Assembly: GCA_038503035.1 (NCBI GenBank)
Contig: JAVSML010024698.1
Span: 186,001-250,000, forward strand
From: Crocodylus rhombifer
Lineage: Eukaryota > Chordata > Crocodylia > Crocodylidae
Direction: 5' to 3'
DNA length: 64,000 nt
Below are positions 32,625 through 44,590 of the stretch, in pieces (positions within the stretch are counted from its first letter, which is position 1; each line of letters opens with the position of its first letter). Below the pieces are notes generated by a model. It was not told the origin of the DNA and did no database searches. It saw only the letters and a list, made by a program, of their open reading frames with translations. A program made the position numbers and the translations under genes.

Positions 32625-33060
32625 TGTGAGAAACGTGAATGTATTGAATGTGCCCATTAGAAGCTACGCTAACTTTTTATTTTGTTGAATCTACTTATGG
32701 CAATTAATGCATAGTTTTACTTTATGTCCCAAGTATATTCAGTGTTAGCCAGCATGGCAGCACTCTTACCCACATCTATGGTTTGAGTCACTTTACTTAT
32801 GGCTGCATTCAGATAAACACAACAACTTTGTCCTAAGATAAGAGAAAGGAAGCACCACCAAAAATTCAAAAATGGCATCTCCCATGGCACTGTCACAAAA
32901 AGGGGTTGGAAGGAGACGGGCTCCCTGAAGGAAGAAGGTAAAAAGGAGAAGAAAGCTCTTGTCTTCTGCTTCCCAGGACAGTAAAGGTACTGGCGAGTAC
33001 AAAGGGTACAGGACTGAGTTCTTCCTAAGGATCAAACCAGTAGCTACTTGAAACTCTGTC
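32625..33060 (+). mobile_element. Start of gypsy 3' LTR, end unclear
   Basis: Starts TGTGAGAAACGTGAATG after the polypurine tract. I cannot locate the CA end or compare with a 5' copy, since no 5' LTR is seen, so the right border is a guess. No convincing TATA or AATAAA pair. Confidence 0.5.
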
Positions 33061-33432
33061 TCTAGCCAGGTGGATAAGAAGAACTGAGGAGAAGGGCGTG
33101 TGCATTGCCCTTTATCTCCTTAGTGCAGAGGCTAGAGGAGGGGTGGAAATAGGGTGCACTCTACATGTTAAGAAAGGCAAGAAAGTCTCCAGTGAAAACA
33201 CGGGACATTCAGACAATGCTTGTTTGACTTTATACTTGCATAGAATCTACACTGATTAACTAAAGTATCACAAAAAACATGAATTCCAAGCAGGGGGATA
33301 CATAGATTTCCAAAAAGGTGGGACAAAATACCTTGGTTCCCCTGCTTTAATTGGCTTCCCTCCTGTGGGAAGGGATGCCTTCCTAGAGGGGGTGTATGGT
33401 GAGGGGAGGTATGCTCCTCTAACAAACATGCC
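33061..33432. other. Unassigned sequence
   Basis: Nothing recognised. May include the rest of the LTR. Confidence 0.3.
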
Positions 33433-33775
33433 CTCGGAGGGTACATCCTGACAAGTGCTCATGTGCAGGGGCGCACATTCCTGCAGGACAAATAGCAGCA
33501 GGACATATTTGTGCTGCTGCTATTTGTCCCCATACACACCCAGCAGTGCTGAGCCAGCCGCTCAGAGCCTGGCTGTCAGCCAGAGTGTGGCTCTGGCCTC
33601 CCTTTTGGTGGTGCACACTGCTGCCATGTGCACCATGCCACTTTTTTTAGCAGCTGGTTTTTTTGTTTGATTTTGTTTGTTTTACACCAGGCTCTCACAG
33701 CACTGCAAATTAGCAACATGGCAAACAGGTGCACATGCACCACAAATCACGTGTGTGCACTCATCAGGATGCAAT
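33433..33775. mobile_element. TIR-bearing MITE
   Basis: The left TACATCCTGACAAGTGCTCATGTGC and the complement of the right TGCATCCTGATGAGTGCACACACG are inverted termini of ~24 bp. Inside, 33486-33500 and 33512-33529 form a GGACAAATAGCAGCA hairpin. That motif is shared with the insertion at 29.14-29.63 kb, so the two are related. Confidence 0.65.
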
Positions 33776-33916
33776 CTGAGGGAGTATGTCCCGTTGCAGG
33801 AAGGGCCTGGTCTGCTAGGAGCAAGGATTTGAATGTTCAAGCAGCCCCCAAGCAATGGTGGCCAAAAGCAATCACCCCAGGCACTCCCCTCTAACTATTT
33901 CCCTGTTTCTGAGCCA

Positions 33917-34346
33917 GTGAGCATGTCTACATGTGTGATTAATGCTCACAAATAAACACTGGAACTTATAGCTCTGGAGTTTTTTGCTCCCAGGTGTGCC
34001 ATTTGAATGTGTGTCCAAAGCAAAAAAACTCCAGAGCATATTGTTCCTAAGTTTATTTGTGTGCAGCACATGGAGCTTTGTCAGAGCAGCCTGGACTGGC
34101 AGGGAACATGTGGGTCAGGTTGCCAACCCAGGCCTACTTTGACAAAACTCCACATGCTGCAGAGGGGTTAATTGGGGTACAAAGGTACTTTACCATGGCT
34201 GATGCCTGCCAGCTAGCCAGCAGGGCCAGTGTCTACACATGCGTTGCTGCGCACAAAAAACTCCACAGCGGGTTAGGACTTCTCCTAACCTACTGTGGAG
34301 TTTATGAGTTTTGTGCATCCTAATAGGGGTGCACATTTAGACATGG
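33917..34346. mobile_element. Fold-back MITE with two internal hairpins
   Basis: Ends are GCATGTCTACATGTGTG and the complement of GTGCACATTTAGACATGG. Hairpin one: 33947-33987 with 34020-34063, ~41 bp imperfect arms around CTCTGGAGTTTTTTGC. Hairpin two: 34251-34278 with ~34282-34316, around ACTCCACAG. No frame of note. Same end type as 24.37 and 15.77 kb. Confidence 0.65.
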
Positions 34347-35060
34347 GGTGTATCTATATGAGATGCTTTACTGCACAGTACAGCTAATTACTGCACAGTA
34401 AGTGTCTGCATCTAAACATGCAGATGCTTAGTGTGGGTAATTGGCTCTTATCAAGAGTAAATTTGCTACTTCCAAATGCAAGTGGCAAATTTACTTGTGA
34501 TTCGTAACTGTGCAGTAGGGCATGTGTGCACACTTGACCAGAAGCAAATTTGCTCCTGGTCAGCTGGGCAGCAGGGAATGGGAGATTGCTCCCTACCCCC
34601 AGGAGCTGCCTGCTGCCAGAGCAGGCTCTGCCACTGGAGCCCAGGCAGGGACAAAGTCCCCCTGTCCCAGCAGCATGGAGCTCCCAGTCCCTGCTCCACA
34701 TTGTGGGGCCAAGGCTGGGAGATCCTTATCTCCCAGTCCAGATACCACAGTCACAGGGCTGGTGCTAGGGTATCCTTATCTCCCAGCGCCATCTCCACAA
34801 TTGTGTGGCCCAGGCTGGAAGACCCTTATCTTCCAGTATCAGCTCCACAGTCACAGGGCTGGCACTGGAAGATCCATATCTCCCAACCCAACCCCTGCCG
34901 TCATGGAACCCCAGTTAGGAGATCCTTATCTCCCAGCTCCAGCTCTGCAGCTATGGGGCTGGTGCTGGGAGATCCTGATCTCCAAGCCAGAGTCCTGCCG
35001 TTGCAGGGCCAGGACTAGGAGATCCTTCTCCCAGCACAGGCCCAAACCAGGTCAGCCCTG
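34347..35060. mobile_element. MITE-type left end with minisatellite interior
   Basis: GGTGTATCTATATGAGATGCTTTACTGCACAG is nearly the left end of the 2288 element (GGTGTGTCTATACCAGATGCTTTACTG). An AAATTTGC/GCAAATTT inverted region follows at 34460-34555. From 34694 a ~50-bp minisatellite occupies the rest. No right terminus is found. Frames of ~180 codons on the plus strand are products of the repeat. Confidence 0.5.
34694..35040. repeat. ~50-bp minisatellite, seven units, each with a hairpin
   Basis: Units share CCACAGTCACAGGGCTGGTG, then CTGGGAGATCCTTATCTCCCAG or a close variant, then a spacer such as CTCCAGCT. The central 22 bp are palindromic (nine-base arms, CCTT loop) in the best units and decay in others. 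Period is about 50 bp over 347 bp. Confidence 0.88.
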
Positions 35061-35430
35061 TATTGTATAAAGAATAGCCAGGACATGGTGTTCCCATTTG
35101 ACTCAATAATCTAGTGTTTAGGGATGTGAGAGACCCAGATTAAACTCCCTCCATTTTACTAATTTAGAAGGGAGACTTGAAACCAGGCCTCCTGCTGCTC
35201 AAAATGATACCCTGTTAACTGGACTACATGGTGCACTGAGGAGGAGTACTTACAGTCTCTCCAGCTGAAGCAGTTTCACTTTGAATAAATTATTATATAT
35301 GCCTTGGCACTAGGGATTTGAATGTGACCTCCTACATCCCACACCACTGTTTTCAGAGGCAGGGTATAGTCACACTCTTGCTTTCTCTCTCTGGCCTCCC
35401 AAATATGTATGTATACACAGAAGAATAGCT
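35061..35430. other. Possible SINE-like debris
   Basis: GGGATGTGAGAGACCCAGATTAAACTCCCTCC (35123-35155), GAGACTTGAAACCAGGCCTCC and GGGATTTGAATGTGACCTCCTACATCC (35314-35340) look like B-box-bearing pieces of tRNA-derived SINEs. Too degraded to define a family or borders. Confidence 0.3.
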
Positions 35431-35550
35431 TCAATGGGAGAGACTGCAAAATTGCCTGTTCATAACCCCATCTAGTAAGGGATTATGAACAGGCAATTTT
35501 GCAGTCTCTCCTATTGCCTACTCATAATTCCCTACAGTAAAGGAACTCTT
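35431..35550. repeat. Three-armed palindrome
   Basis: A central arm (35472-35515) pairs upstream with 35432-35469 (GGGAGAGACTGCAAAATTGCCTGTTCAT, ~35 bp, two mismatches seen) and, alternatively, its first part pairs downstream with ~35514-35541 (TTGCCTACTCATAATTCCCTACAG). Only one pairing can form at a time. Probably a fold-back transposon remnant. Confidence 0.7.
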
Positions 35551-38219
35551 ACACTACTTTAACCAGTGCACTAACAGAGAGAAGGGGGAAGAAAGGGAAT
35601 TTCTCTTGGTGGTGTTTTGTGCACAACCTGATCTGGTAGATGTATTTTGAGAATATCTACTGATTATATCCTGTAGCCAAGATAGATCAAAAAACACCTT
35701 GTCTGTGAGTCTTACTGGGGTTTAAGCACTGAGCTGATCAGCAGCATCAAGACTTAGTGATTATATATATGCCCAGAGGTAAAAGCATGGGCACTTCTGA
35801 AATGTAGGTGCCTTCAGGGTTAGGAAGCACATGCCAAATTATAACAAATCTATTTAAATAAAACGTAAAGGGTGAAATTACAGGCAAGAGAGAGAGACTA
35901 CTCAGGCGACAGTAAATAAAATAAGTTTAGCCTGGTAAAAATAATAAATACATCTAATTGGAAAATCCGATGAATACAGTTTCAACCCTTTTCATTCTAA
36001 GAGCAACATGCTATTATCACATGGCATCAGCTATCAAATGACTGCCTTTATTAATTTACTCCAATTTGTAGAGTTCAATTATATCAAGAGTTTAAGAGAA
36101 ATGTGTTCCAAATGCATTGCAAGATAAGTATTGCTTAAACATCTTTTATTTTATTTTATATTGCCAAAAATTCCCTGCTGCAAGGAACTGAGGATCCAGC
36201 TATAGCACATGACAATAAGTGCATAGCTGAATAAAAAAACAAATATTCTAAAGTTAGAGGAAGCAAACATGAGCAAGACAAGTTGTGAATGGCTCTCCCT
36301 TCTGCTCTTCCCATTTCAAGGAACCTGGGTTTCATTTATAAGCAGAAAAATTCTCTAGGAAACGAATAATTGGACATATCTAGCATTGAGATTTACAGCC
36401 TGGCACTCTTCACTGCACAAACAGTATATCATCTCCATTGGTATGCCAGGTTTGTCAAAAGGAAGAAATAATCCTACCAAGTAGTAGTCACTTGCATCTC
36501 ATTGAAGAAGTCTGCCATTCTAAGATCAGTCACTGGCCCTCTGATTTCATGCATACATAATACAGCTCTGTGAGGTTAACCCAAAAGACCAATAATAGAT
36601 TGCAGAGGGAGCAGATGCAGAAAATAAAATGAGAACAAAGGACACAAGGTTAATATAAAGTGATGATGATAAGAGTAGAGGGTAAAAGCCACTGGGACCA
36701 GAAATATATGTATACATTTGTCTTTTAGTTTATCTACAAGTGCAAATCTGTCCTGGCTTCTACTGGACTTCACACTAACATGTCTAACCATGTCTACCTG
36801 AAAAAATAACTGTGTGATACAACCAACCATTACATACAGTTTTTATTGGTCAAATGCAGTTTGGCTGTTATAATGGAGTTGTGACAAAATAGCCCTTCTC
36901 TGAGTAGCTAATTGCTTCTTTATATTGTGCTGGGGTCTGTTAGTTTTGCAATTAAAAGCTGGGAACATAAACTTAATTGTTTTATGGCAAAACATAATGT
37001 TTGACTGGGAAGCAGAGGAAACCAGGAGTCTACTTGAAAGAGGCTCAACGTTTTTACTGCATCAAGAGCAGTTTGCTTCTGCAGATTGTGTGCTACCATC
37101 TAGAGTAGGGCATAAATGTAGCACCTTTCACTGAAAGATCAATGTTGGGTCCATGTAAAATCTTTAGGTAGAGAGAAACAGCACAGGAAATGTAGCATCA
37201 AGAAATAAAACTTCCTGAAAGGAATCCAATGTCCAGGTGCTTCAAACAGATGACTCTTTACTAATCACCTCCAGGCTCCACTCTTGGGACTTCTGATTCA
37301 GCAGCTTTCATTATATGATTACAAAAATTAACAGGACCCTTCATTTCTCACATGTTTAGCACATGTGGATGACACAAGTACTCTTTCTTAGGGCCTTGTT
37401 AAATGATGAATTTCAAATGTCTCTAGAGCTCTTAAAGCCTAGATTGGTTCCATTTTAACACCTTTAAGTGGTTTAAAGCAGTTGTTATTTGTTTTAAAGT
37501 TACGCCATTCCAGGGCAGGATTATCTCTAATCTGCCTAATTTTGTTTCTGTTCTGTTAAGGTGTGGCCACTCCTGACAGCTATTCCACCTAAACTGAAGT
37601 CTTCCAGCACCCCAGGATGCAGCAGAGATGCTGGGATGTAGTGGGGCCAGGCATAGCGCTTCACGCCCCTGGGACATCAGGCAGATAGAGCACTGGGGCC
37701 CTGGAGAGTCTGATGACCGCTGTGACTCCCACCACAGCCCAGACTGTCTCACTGCTCCTGCCAGCAATACTGTGCAGGGGAGGGCAAGCTCTGAGAAAAC
37801 AAAGGATCAGGCCCCTCAGAGCACAGGTGATGAGCTGGTTTGAGCAGCAATGGGAGGCATTGCAGCCTCCGGACCTTGAGGACTGAGGCACTTGCTTAGC
37901 TCAGCTGAAGCAGTGAGTGGATCTTGCTGCTTGAGCTCCAAGGGGCCGGATCCTTTTTTACTCCGAGTTCACCCTCTGTGCCACTGCTGGCTCAGCTGCT
38001 GGCCTGCCAGGCACCATGTGAGCTCTGGGCCCAATCCTACTTTTCTCTAGAGTCAATCCTGCCCTTAGCTTCTAGTCATGACCACATTTCAAAGTGGAAA
38101 GGCAGGACACAAGCCTGCCCCACTCCCCACCCCTCCACAGCAGCACAGCCAGTGCAGAGCCAAGCAGAGCCTGTGGAGAAATCACCCCCCCAATCTGTCT
38201 CTCTACTATAATGCAGCAG
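35551..38219. other. Unassigned sequence
   Basis: About 2.7 kb without a recognised gene or repeat. The stretch 37600-38200 is GC-richer and may be part of an old DNA element. Weak inverted words such as TTTAAAGCAG near 37470 do not define ends. Frames up to 111 codons show no motif. Confidence 0.4.
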
Positions 38220-38339
38220 CCTAAACCCTCTCCATCTGGTTATAAACTCTGGCTGCTGGATTCACCTGTCCTCCTAGGTAACAGGGTTGTAAAACTTCCA
38301 AGGGGAGGGGGAACCTGCTACTTTTGTCTCAGTTGCCTG

Positions 38340-38935
38340 GCCTTACAGGTCATGTGAGTAGCCCTCTCCCCTGGTAAGGTGATGTCATTTGGAAGCACCT
38401 ATCAGCAGCCAATGGAAGTGCTTCTGGTGGGAACGTAGTGATGAGGTCACATCAGGGATATTTAAGGTCCCTTCTTCCTTGAAGAAGAAGAGACATGTTT
38501 TGGGAACACAGTTAGCGAGCCATGCTGCCTGTAGACCAGGCTCAATCAGCCCCTGGGTAGAATTGTGAATAACTTGAATTGTAGTCAGTAACCTAGACCT
38601 AAGTGTTTTAGACTCATACTCAAAGGGACCATGAACCTTGTATACTGTTTTGCTCAAGGCTGTTTTCTTTCAATGTTAATTTTGATTTGTATTCCTTCCA
38701 TATGCCCTCCCTTTCCAATCATTAAAGCCATCTATCAGAGAAAGCCTTTTCGTACATGTTTGTTCAGGCCCTGTGGCCCTGGGGGTATATAGGCCTTGTA
38801 GACCTTGAGGGTGCTTGACCCACTGTGAAATCTTGACATGCTTCCTTTAGTTTGGAGCATAAAAGGTAGCCTCCCTTAGTCAGCTTGCCCAATCCCTCTC
38901 AAAGACAAGACCCCGGGTGGTAGCAGTGGTTACCC
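38340..38935 (+). mobile_element. LTR-like block
   Basis: A promoter-like ATATTTAAGG at ~38458 is followed 260 bp downstream by CATTAAAGCC (ATTAAA signal, ~38720) and then a GT/T-rich stretch, the U3-R-U5 arrangement of an LTR. The sequence AGCACCTATCAGCAGCCAATGG upstream has a CCAAT box. No TG...CA ends or target duplication could be fixed. Family unknown. Confidence 0.4.
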
Positions 38936-39860
38936 ATTTTGCGGGTGTGCTCCAGGAAGGGGGTTGGCCAGAAGCTGGTGCCCCTGGGGAGGCATCTGAA
39001 GTTTAGTTTTTGCTAGGGTGCAGTGAGGCGGGTGGCTCAGTGCAGGAGCACCCTCTCCTGGCCTGACACAGAGCCCATGGGAGGTGGGGGAAGATGCGGA
39101 CTGCCCACTGAGAGTTTGGGGTTCCCTGTTCTGCTGCCCTCCCCCTGGGAGCCCCACTCCAGCTCCATGTCCATGGCGAGGCATCCCCTGCTTGCCTGGC
39201 AGCAGTAGGGGTAGCATCTCTATGCCACAGGGGGCACCTCACCATGGTGGTGCAGCTGGTGCAGGGCTCCCAGGGAAAGGGACAGCAGGGCAGAGACCCC
39301 TAAGCTCACAGCAGGCAGCCCACATCTGGCCTTGCCCCATGCACAAATCTGGAGGGGCATGTGCCCCCTCATACCCACCACCCCAGGAGTACATGCAGCA
39401 GCAGGGAGCCACCCACCCCTCCACTGCCCTCTGGACGAGCCTCCCATGGCACCATCCCACTCCCAACCCCAGGCCCCAAGTACTGCCCCTTCTAGGCAGT
39501 GGCCTAAGCCCCTCCCTCACCATGGGGGCCTCAATCTGCACCATCACATAGACTTACTTGTAGGCAGCTGGAGGAGCTGCTCTCCACTGGGCAGCCTGGG
39601 GCTGTATTCCTGGCTACATGCATGTGTGCACACACACATGCATGTGGTGCCCCCTGGATCCCCCCCTCCCCCCAGCCCCAAGCAGCCCACCATTTCCCAC
39701 ATTTTTCCACAGTAAATGGAAAACCTGGATTCCTGCTGATACTGGAAATCCAGGACAAATACTGTCCCAGAGTCATGCAGCCCTGGACCGATACTTGATG
39801 TTCCCATTTTGGGACTTTCCCACCAAATTAGGGATAGGTGGTCATCCTAGTCCTGCTCCA
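38936..39860. other. GC-rich block with DNA-element end
   Basis: GC-rich, CAGCAG/CCCC-word sequence with frames open on both strands (up to 155 codons) that match nothing. It ends GGATAGGTGGTCATCCTAG at ~39830-39851, like the GGTGACCA terminal repeat also seen at 14.64 and 47.87 kb, so it is probably one non-autonomous DNA element. Confidence 0.35.
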
Positions 39861-40475
39861 GCTCACCAGGCTTCTAGTGTCAAGTCACAGCTGTGACGGT
39901 GAAGGAAGGTTTTTCACTTTAAGGTGTAACTGCTCCATGATGCCAAACAACACTAAACCCATGAACATTTGTTCGGTTTACAGCTTAAGGCCCTTGGATG
40001 CATGGCACAGACTATGCTTGGCTACTCTAGCATCACACGTGAGTAACTCTTTAGATCCACTAAGCAACCTTCACAGCAGAACAGAGATGGATGCCCCCAG
40101 GGTCAAACCTCAGAGTGAAACAAGAGTAAAGCAACAGAAAAGACAGGCCTCAAACCAACAGCAACAGGAAAGATGGCCAAAGTTCCACAGCACCCATTCC
40201 CTTTAAGCATCTGGGCTTGCTCTTGGATGTGCTGGCCTGTGTGATTTCCTTCCCTGAAAAAAGAAGTTTTTTTCACCATCTTGCTAGGCACACATCATGT
40301 AATTCACCTAGTTGACTCATCGCTGTGTTAGTGACAGTCATTCTGGGATTTTATAAGATCTGTTTGAACTCCATTATTACTATTATATGAAAAGTAACGA
40401 GTTGCCCGTCATGAATGATGGGGCGGGCAGGGACAGGAACACCACCCAGCATCCCGCAGTGCTGCTGCTCTGACT
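39861..40475. other. Unassigned sequence
   Basis: Nothing recognised. Confidence 0.35.
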
Positions 40476-40990
40476 CTGGCCTTGTGCGCCCCCCCCCCAC
40501 CCTCCGCATCCCCCCCTTGCAGCCTCCCACCCTCCACATTCCCCCCATGTACCCCCAACCTCCCATGTCCTCCCCCACCACCCGTGTCTAGCCCCATGTG
40601 CCCCCATGCCCTGGATCTCCCTACCCTCTCCTCCAGACTCATGCGCCCCCCCCACTACTCTCCTCCAGCCCCATGCACCACCCTCTGCTGCTCCACCCTG
40701 TGCCACTGCCAGCTCCCAGGAACAGGGGAGGAGGGGAGCTTGCATGTGGCGGCAGTCAGCGACACCCAGCAGCAGGCAACATCCACTCCTCCATGCCTCC
40801 CCTCCCTCTCTCCTCCCTCCCTCCCTGCCACCTCCTCATCTCTGCTGGCTGTTGTCGGGCCCCTTCCCACTCCCCTGCCTCCCTTCCCTCCCCCCGCTCT
40901 TCTCTGCAGCCTCCCCCTCCCTGCTGACTGTTGTTGGGGGGGGCAGCACAGTAGCTCCCTTGATCCCTCACCCCCTCTGTCCATAATGCT
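40476..40990. repeat. C-rich low-complexity tract
   Basis: About 500 bp of CCCCC/CCTCC/TCCCTCC words with runs of up to ten C (near 40488-40497). The complementary strand is G-rich with many G3+ runs at short spacing. A 223-codon plus-strand frame here is proline/serine/leucine-rich only because of base composition. Confidence 0.8.
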
Positions 40991-41940
40991 CCGGGGCCTC
41001 ACGGCACACACCCTCTCCGTGATGTGTGTGCAGTTGGCCCGGACAGTTACAGACAGACAGACTAAGGCATTTATTATATTACAGTTGAAGAGACTGTGCT
41101 TTCCAAGTGAAACCTGGTCTCCACAGGGTTTTCTCTGTTTTGTTTTGAATTAACAGTTATTGTGCCAGAGGATAAAACATCATGTTTTAGAAATGAGATC
41201 CCCAGTGAACTTCTTTAAAAATTAATTAGCTTCATGAAACATATTAGCAATGAATAGTAATTTTATTTTTATGTCTACTTTACCCCTTTCACCTACAGCA
41301 GATATTCCAGTTATTATATTATCATTCTAGTAATTCAAACCCTTAGCACCTGACACAGCTTGGAGGTTGTTCTCCATTCTCTGCCAACAACATCCTTAAT
41401 ATGGAAACCTCATGCAAAAATTTCCCCTCCTCCCTTCCCCCTGCACTTCCTTTTTTAAAATTCTTCACCTGCTCAGTAGAGATCACTTAGTGGTCAGAGC
41501 TTCTGCAAGCAGCTGCAACCTACTGACATCTTCTCCTACAGCTCTCACACAAGCTGCAAAGTTGGATTGTTTAGATGATATTTGGCTTGCCCCTCCTTTT
41601 CTATTTTGCTTAGTACTTTGTATCCAGATTAGTAGGATGAGGAAACCTCTGTGCTCATGTAATTCCTAACTCAGGAACCACAGGACATGATAAGGACTCT
41701 GCCACAGAACTCATGTATGTCAGCCGTATTACATTCTGATCACAAACAGAGGCAGGAGGAAACATAACAATCTTATAACAACACATCTGGTACAGGTCTG
41801 TAGTTAGAACATTACTCTTTCTTGACAACAAGTGCTAATAAAATGATTGACCTTTATTTTTTCCCAGACTTTATTCATTGTACTTACTAGAAGTCACTAG
41901 GAGTGGAACAGAAGTTAATCCAGCTACAAAATACTGTGTT
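40991..41940. other. Unassigned sequence
   Basis: Nothing recognised. Mostly AT-rich. Confidence 0.4.
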
Positions 41941-42658
41941 GTATTTGTTAGGGGTGTGCAAAATGTGCCATATTTGATTCAGATTTGGATTCAGCTAGAA
42001 TCGGGGACAGTGATTCGATTAATTTATTTGGATCACTGTCCCCAATTTGATTCAGCCACAACCAAATCTGAAGATTCGATGCTGATTCGGAGAATCAGCC
42101 ATTCAGCCATAAACACAGCTTTAAATGTTTTCTCTACATACTTCCAGGTGTGGCTCGTGAACGCTGCGAGGGTGGGGCAGACTGAACGTCCCAAAGGAGT
42201 GGGGGGGGCACTGAGCACACAGGGGACCCTTGGTGCCTCCCCAGACCCAGGAAGCACCAGTCACTGAGCAGGAGGAGGTGCAGGGGGGCAGCGCTGCACG
42301 GTCCCCAGAGGACCTGGAAGTGGACCAGAAGTGCTCTGGGTCCGCTTCTGGGTTTGCTGCTGAGCGCACTGGGGAGCCCCCACACTTGTGTGGGAAGCTT
42401 CATCCACCCCAGTATCTCAGCATTCACAAGCCGTCTGGTACCTTGAGGTATGTAGAAAAAACATTTAAAGTTGTGTCTATGTCTGAATCATCAAATCTTT
42501 CCGAATCTCGCTGAATCGATTTGGAGGGTTCCGATTTGATTCGGAGAGATTAAAGGATCTTCTGATTCAATTCAGATTTGGAGATTCGGCACTGGATTGG
42601 GCTGAATCTGCACCAAATCAAAGCAGGGACTGAAGCTTTGCACAACTGTAGTATCTGT
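41941..42658. mobile_element. hAT non-autonomous element, 702 bp, with TSD
   Basis: The element 41949-42650 is flanked by GTATTTGT (41941-41948) and GTATCTGT (42651-42658), 7 of 8 identical. Left end TAGGGGTGTGCAAAATG; right end GCTTTGCACAACTGTA, slightly decayed. GATTCAGATT/GAATCGG-rich subterminal zones and a GC-rich core (GGAAGTGGACCAGAAGTGCT) make it the same subfamily as 5892-6721. No transposase. Confidence 0.92.
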
Positions 42659-43320
42659 CACAAGTGAAGCACTGCACTGTGTGACCGGGAAGCAGGAATA
42701 CAGCATAGGAGTTGAACTGTTGAGTTCTCCTGCACATAGAACATGGTCATGTACCAGTGCCTCCTAGTAGGCAGTGCAGAGCTGCACTGTGACAGTAGGG
42801 GCATGACAAAGACACTGCCACAGATCTAATGCAGAAGGGAAAGGAATTATAATCCTCTTTCCAGTCTTGCTTGCCAGTCAGGCGCTGGCTAGAAGAGATG
42901 GAATCTTTCACTAGTGACAACCTTCCTGCCAAAGAAGCAAAATCTAGTACACAATGGCAAGATGCACCACTCTAAAGAAGGGTTCAGTCCCTGGCCTCTT
43001 AGTCAACTAGATCCTCCCTTCATACACGTCCCACTCCTCACTTATTAAGCCTTCTATTGTGATAGGACCCAGCTGCTATAAATCAGCATGCTATACAACC
43101 TGAAACACTGCAACTGTGTGATTTACACCAGCCAAGGATCTAGTCAGATCTCTTCAGTTCCTTCCCCATAGGAGCAGCATATGCACAGCTAGGATAAATG
43201 AGTCCTCTTCCTGGTACTCATTTTTGTAGACTGTAAGTTTATTTGGGACAGAGCCAAGTCTATCTCTTCATCTGTACAGTATACAGAGCAGTAGTTTTAG
43301 TAATGAGTTAAACAAGGATT
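42659..43320. other. Unassigned sequence
   Basis: Nothing recognised. Confidence 0.4.
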
Positions 43321-43425
43321 TGAATGAAAGGGTTTGGATAGCAATGATCCTACTCAAGCAGGAGGTTGGACTAGGAGACCTCCAAGGATCCCTTCCAGGC
43401 ATTTCTTTTTATAATTCTATTGTTC
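43321..43425 (+). mobile_element. CR1 3'-end remnant
   Basis: AGGTTGGACTAGGAGACCTCCAAGGATCCCTTCCAGGCATTTC is a decayed CR1 3' UTR. Short and without coding sequence. Confidence 0.8.
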
Positions 43426-43869
43426 TTTGCTGAGAACCAAAAAGTAGTGTGAATTAGTGCCAGCTTGGGATTGTATGTTTCTGATTAAATTGGTTGCCTG
43501 TTTTAGACTGCTTTAGACCCCCATTTAATATCCTATTGCCACTGGCTGCAGCCTTTCAAAGACAAGTAACTTGGGACAACCCATCTCAGGTATGGGATGT
43601 CAATGTAACATGAATTGCTCAATATAGGCTTATAAACAAGATGAAAATAAAAGTAATCTTCTAAACTAGCCTATCATAATTTAAGGATTTACCTTTGGCA
43701 CTCTCCTACCATGTAAAAATCCCTTGTTCCTTTGCTATATGTGAATGTTAAAGGGAAAAGAAGAGAATAAAATGTCTGTGGTAGTGATTGTTATTGTACC
43801 TATGCAAGTTATGAAACTGTAGTCAGAAAAAACTCCATGACATGTTAGGTAAAGGAGTAGGCCCTATGA

Positions 43870-44590
43870 ATAGAATCATAGAAAATTAGGGTTGGCAGGG
43901 ACCTCAGGAGGTCATCTAGTCCAAACCCTTGCTCAGAGCCAGACTATCCCCAACTAGATCATCCAAGCCAAGGCTTTATATAGCCAGATCTTAAAAACCT
44001 CCAAGGATGGAGATTCCACAGCCCCTGAGTAACTTGTTCCAGTGCTCTACTACTCTCTCGTGAGAGAGGTTTTTTTCCTAATATCGAACTTAAATTTCCC
44101 TTGCTGCAACTTGAGACCATTGCTCCTTGTTCTGTTATCTGCCACCACTGAGACTGAGTCTAGCTCCATCCTCTTTGGAACCCCCTTTCAGGTAGGTCAA
44201 GGCTGCTTTTAAATACTCTCAGTCTTCTCTTCTCCAGACTAAATAAGCCCAGTTCCTTCATATCTCATGTGCCCCAGCCCCCTAACAATTTTTGTTGCCC
44301 TCCACTGAACTTTCTCCAACTTGTCCAGATCCTTTCTATAGTGGGGGGGCCAAAAATTGGACACTGTACTCCAGATGTGGCCTCATCAGTGCTGAATAGA
44401 GGGGGATAATCACCTCCCTCAATCTGCTGGCAGCACTCCTACTAATGCAGCCCAGAATGCTGTTAACCACCTTTGCAACAAGGGCACACTGTTGATTCGT
44501 ATTCTGCTTATTATCCACTCTAAAGCCCGGGTCCCTTTCTGCAGAATGTCTGGTAAGTTGATGGAAGTCTGGTAAGTTGCTTAAGGGTGA
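43870..44590 (-). mobile_element. CR1 LINE, 5'-truncated
   Basis: The reversed 3' end TAGAATCATAGAAAATTAGGGTTGGCAGGGACCTCAGGAGGTCATCTAGTCC at the low side. C-terminal ORF2 blocks upstream include RPHLEYSVQFLAPPL and SASRLREVIIPLYSAL (44336-44641, minus). Truncated right at the PLE fragment that follows. Confidence 0.92.

Noticed and set aside
34694..35040. CRISPR-like repeat array
   Set aside because: Repeats are contiguous and degenerate with no unique spacers, in vertebrate DNA. It is a minisatellite.
39084..39551. 155-codon plus-strand frame
   Set aside because: Same reason: GC-rich DNA-element interior, open in both strands, no homology I can see.
40482..41153. 223-codon plus-strand open frame, proline/serine/leucine-rich
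   Set aside because: It lies in the C-rich low-complexity tract; all frames on both strands are open there and the protein has no domain or codon-position signal.
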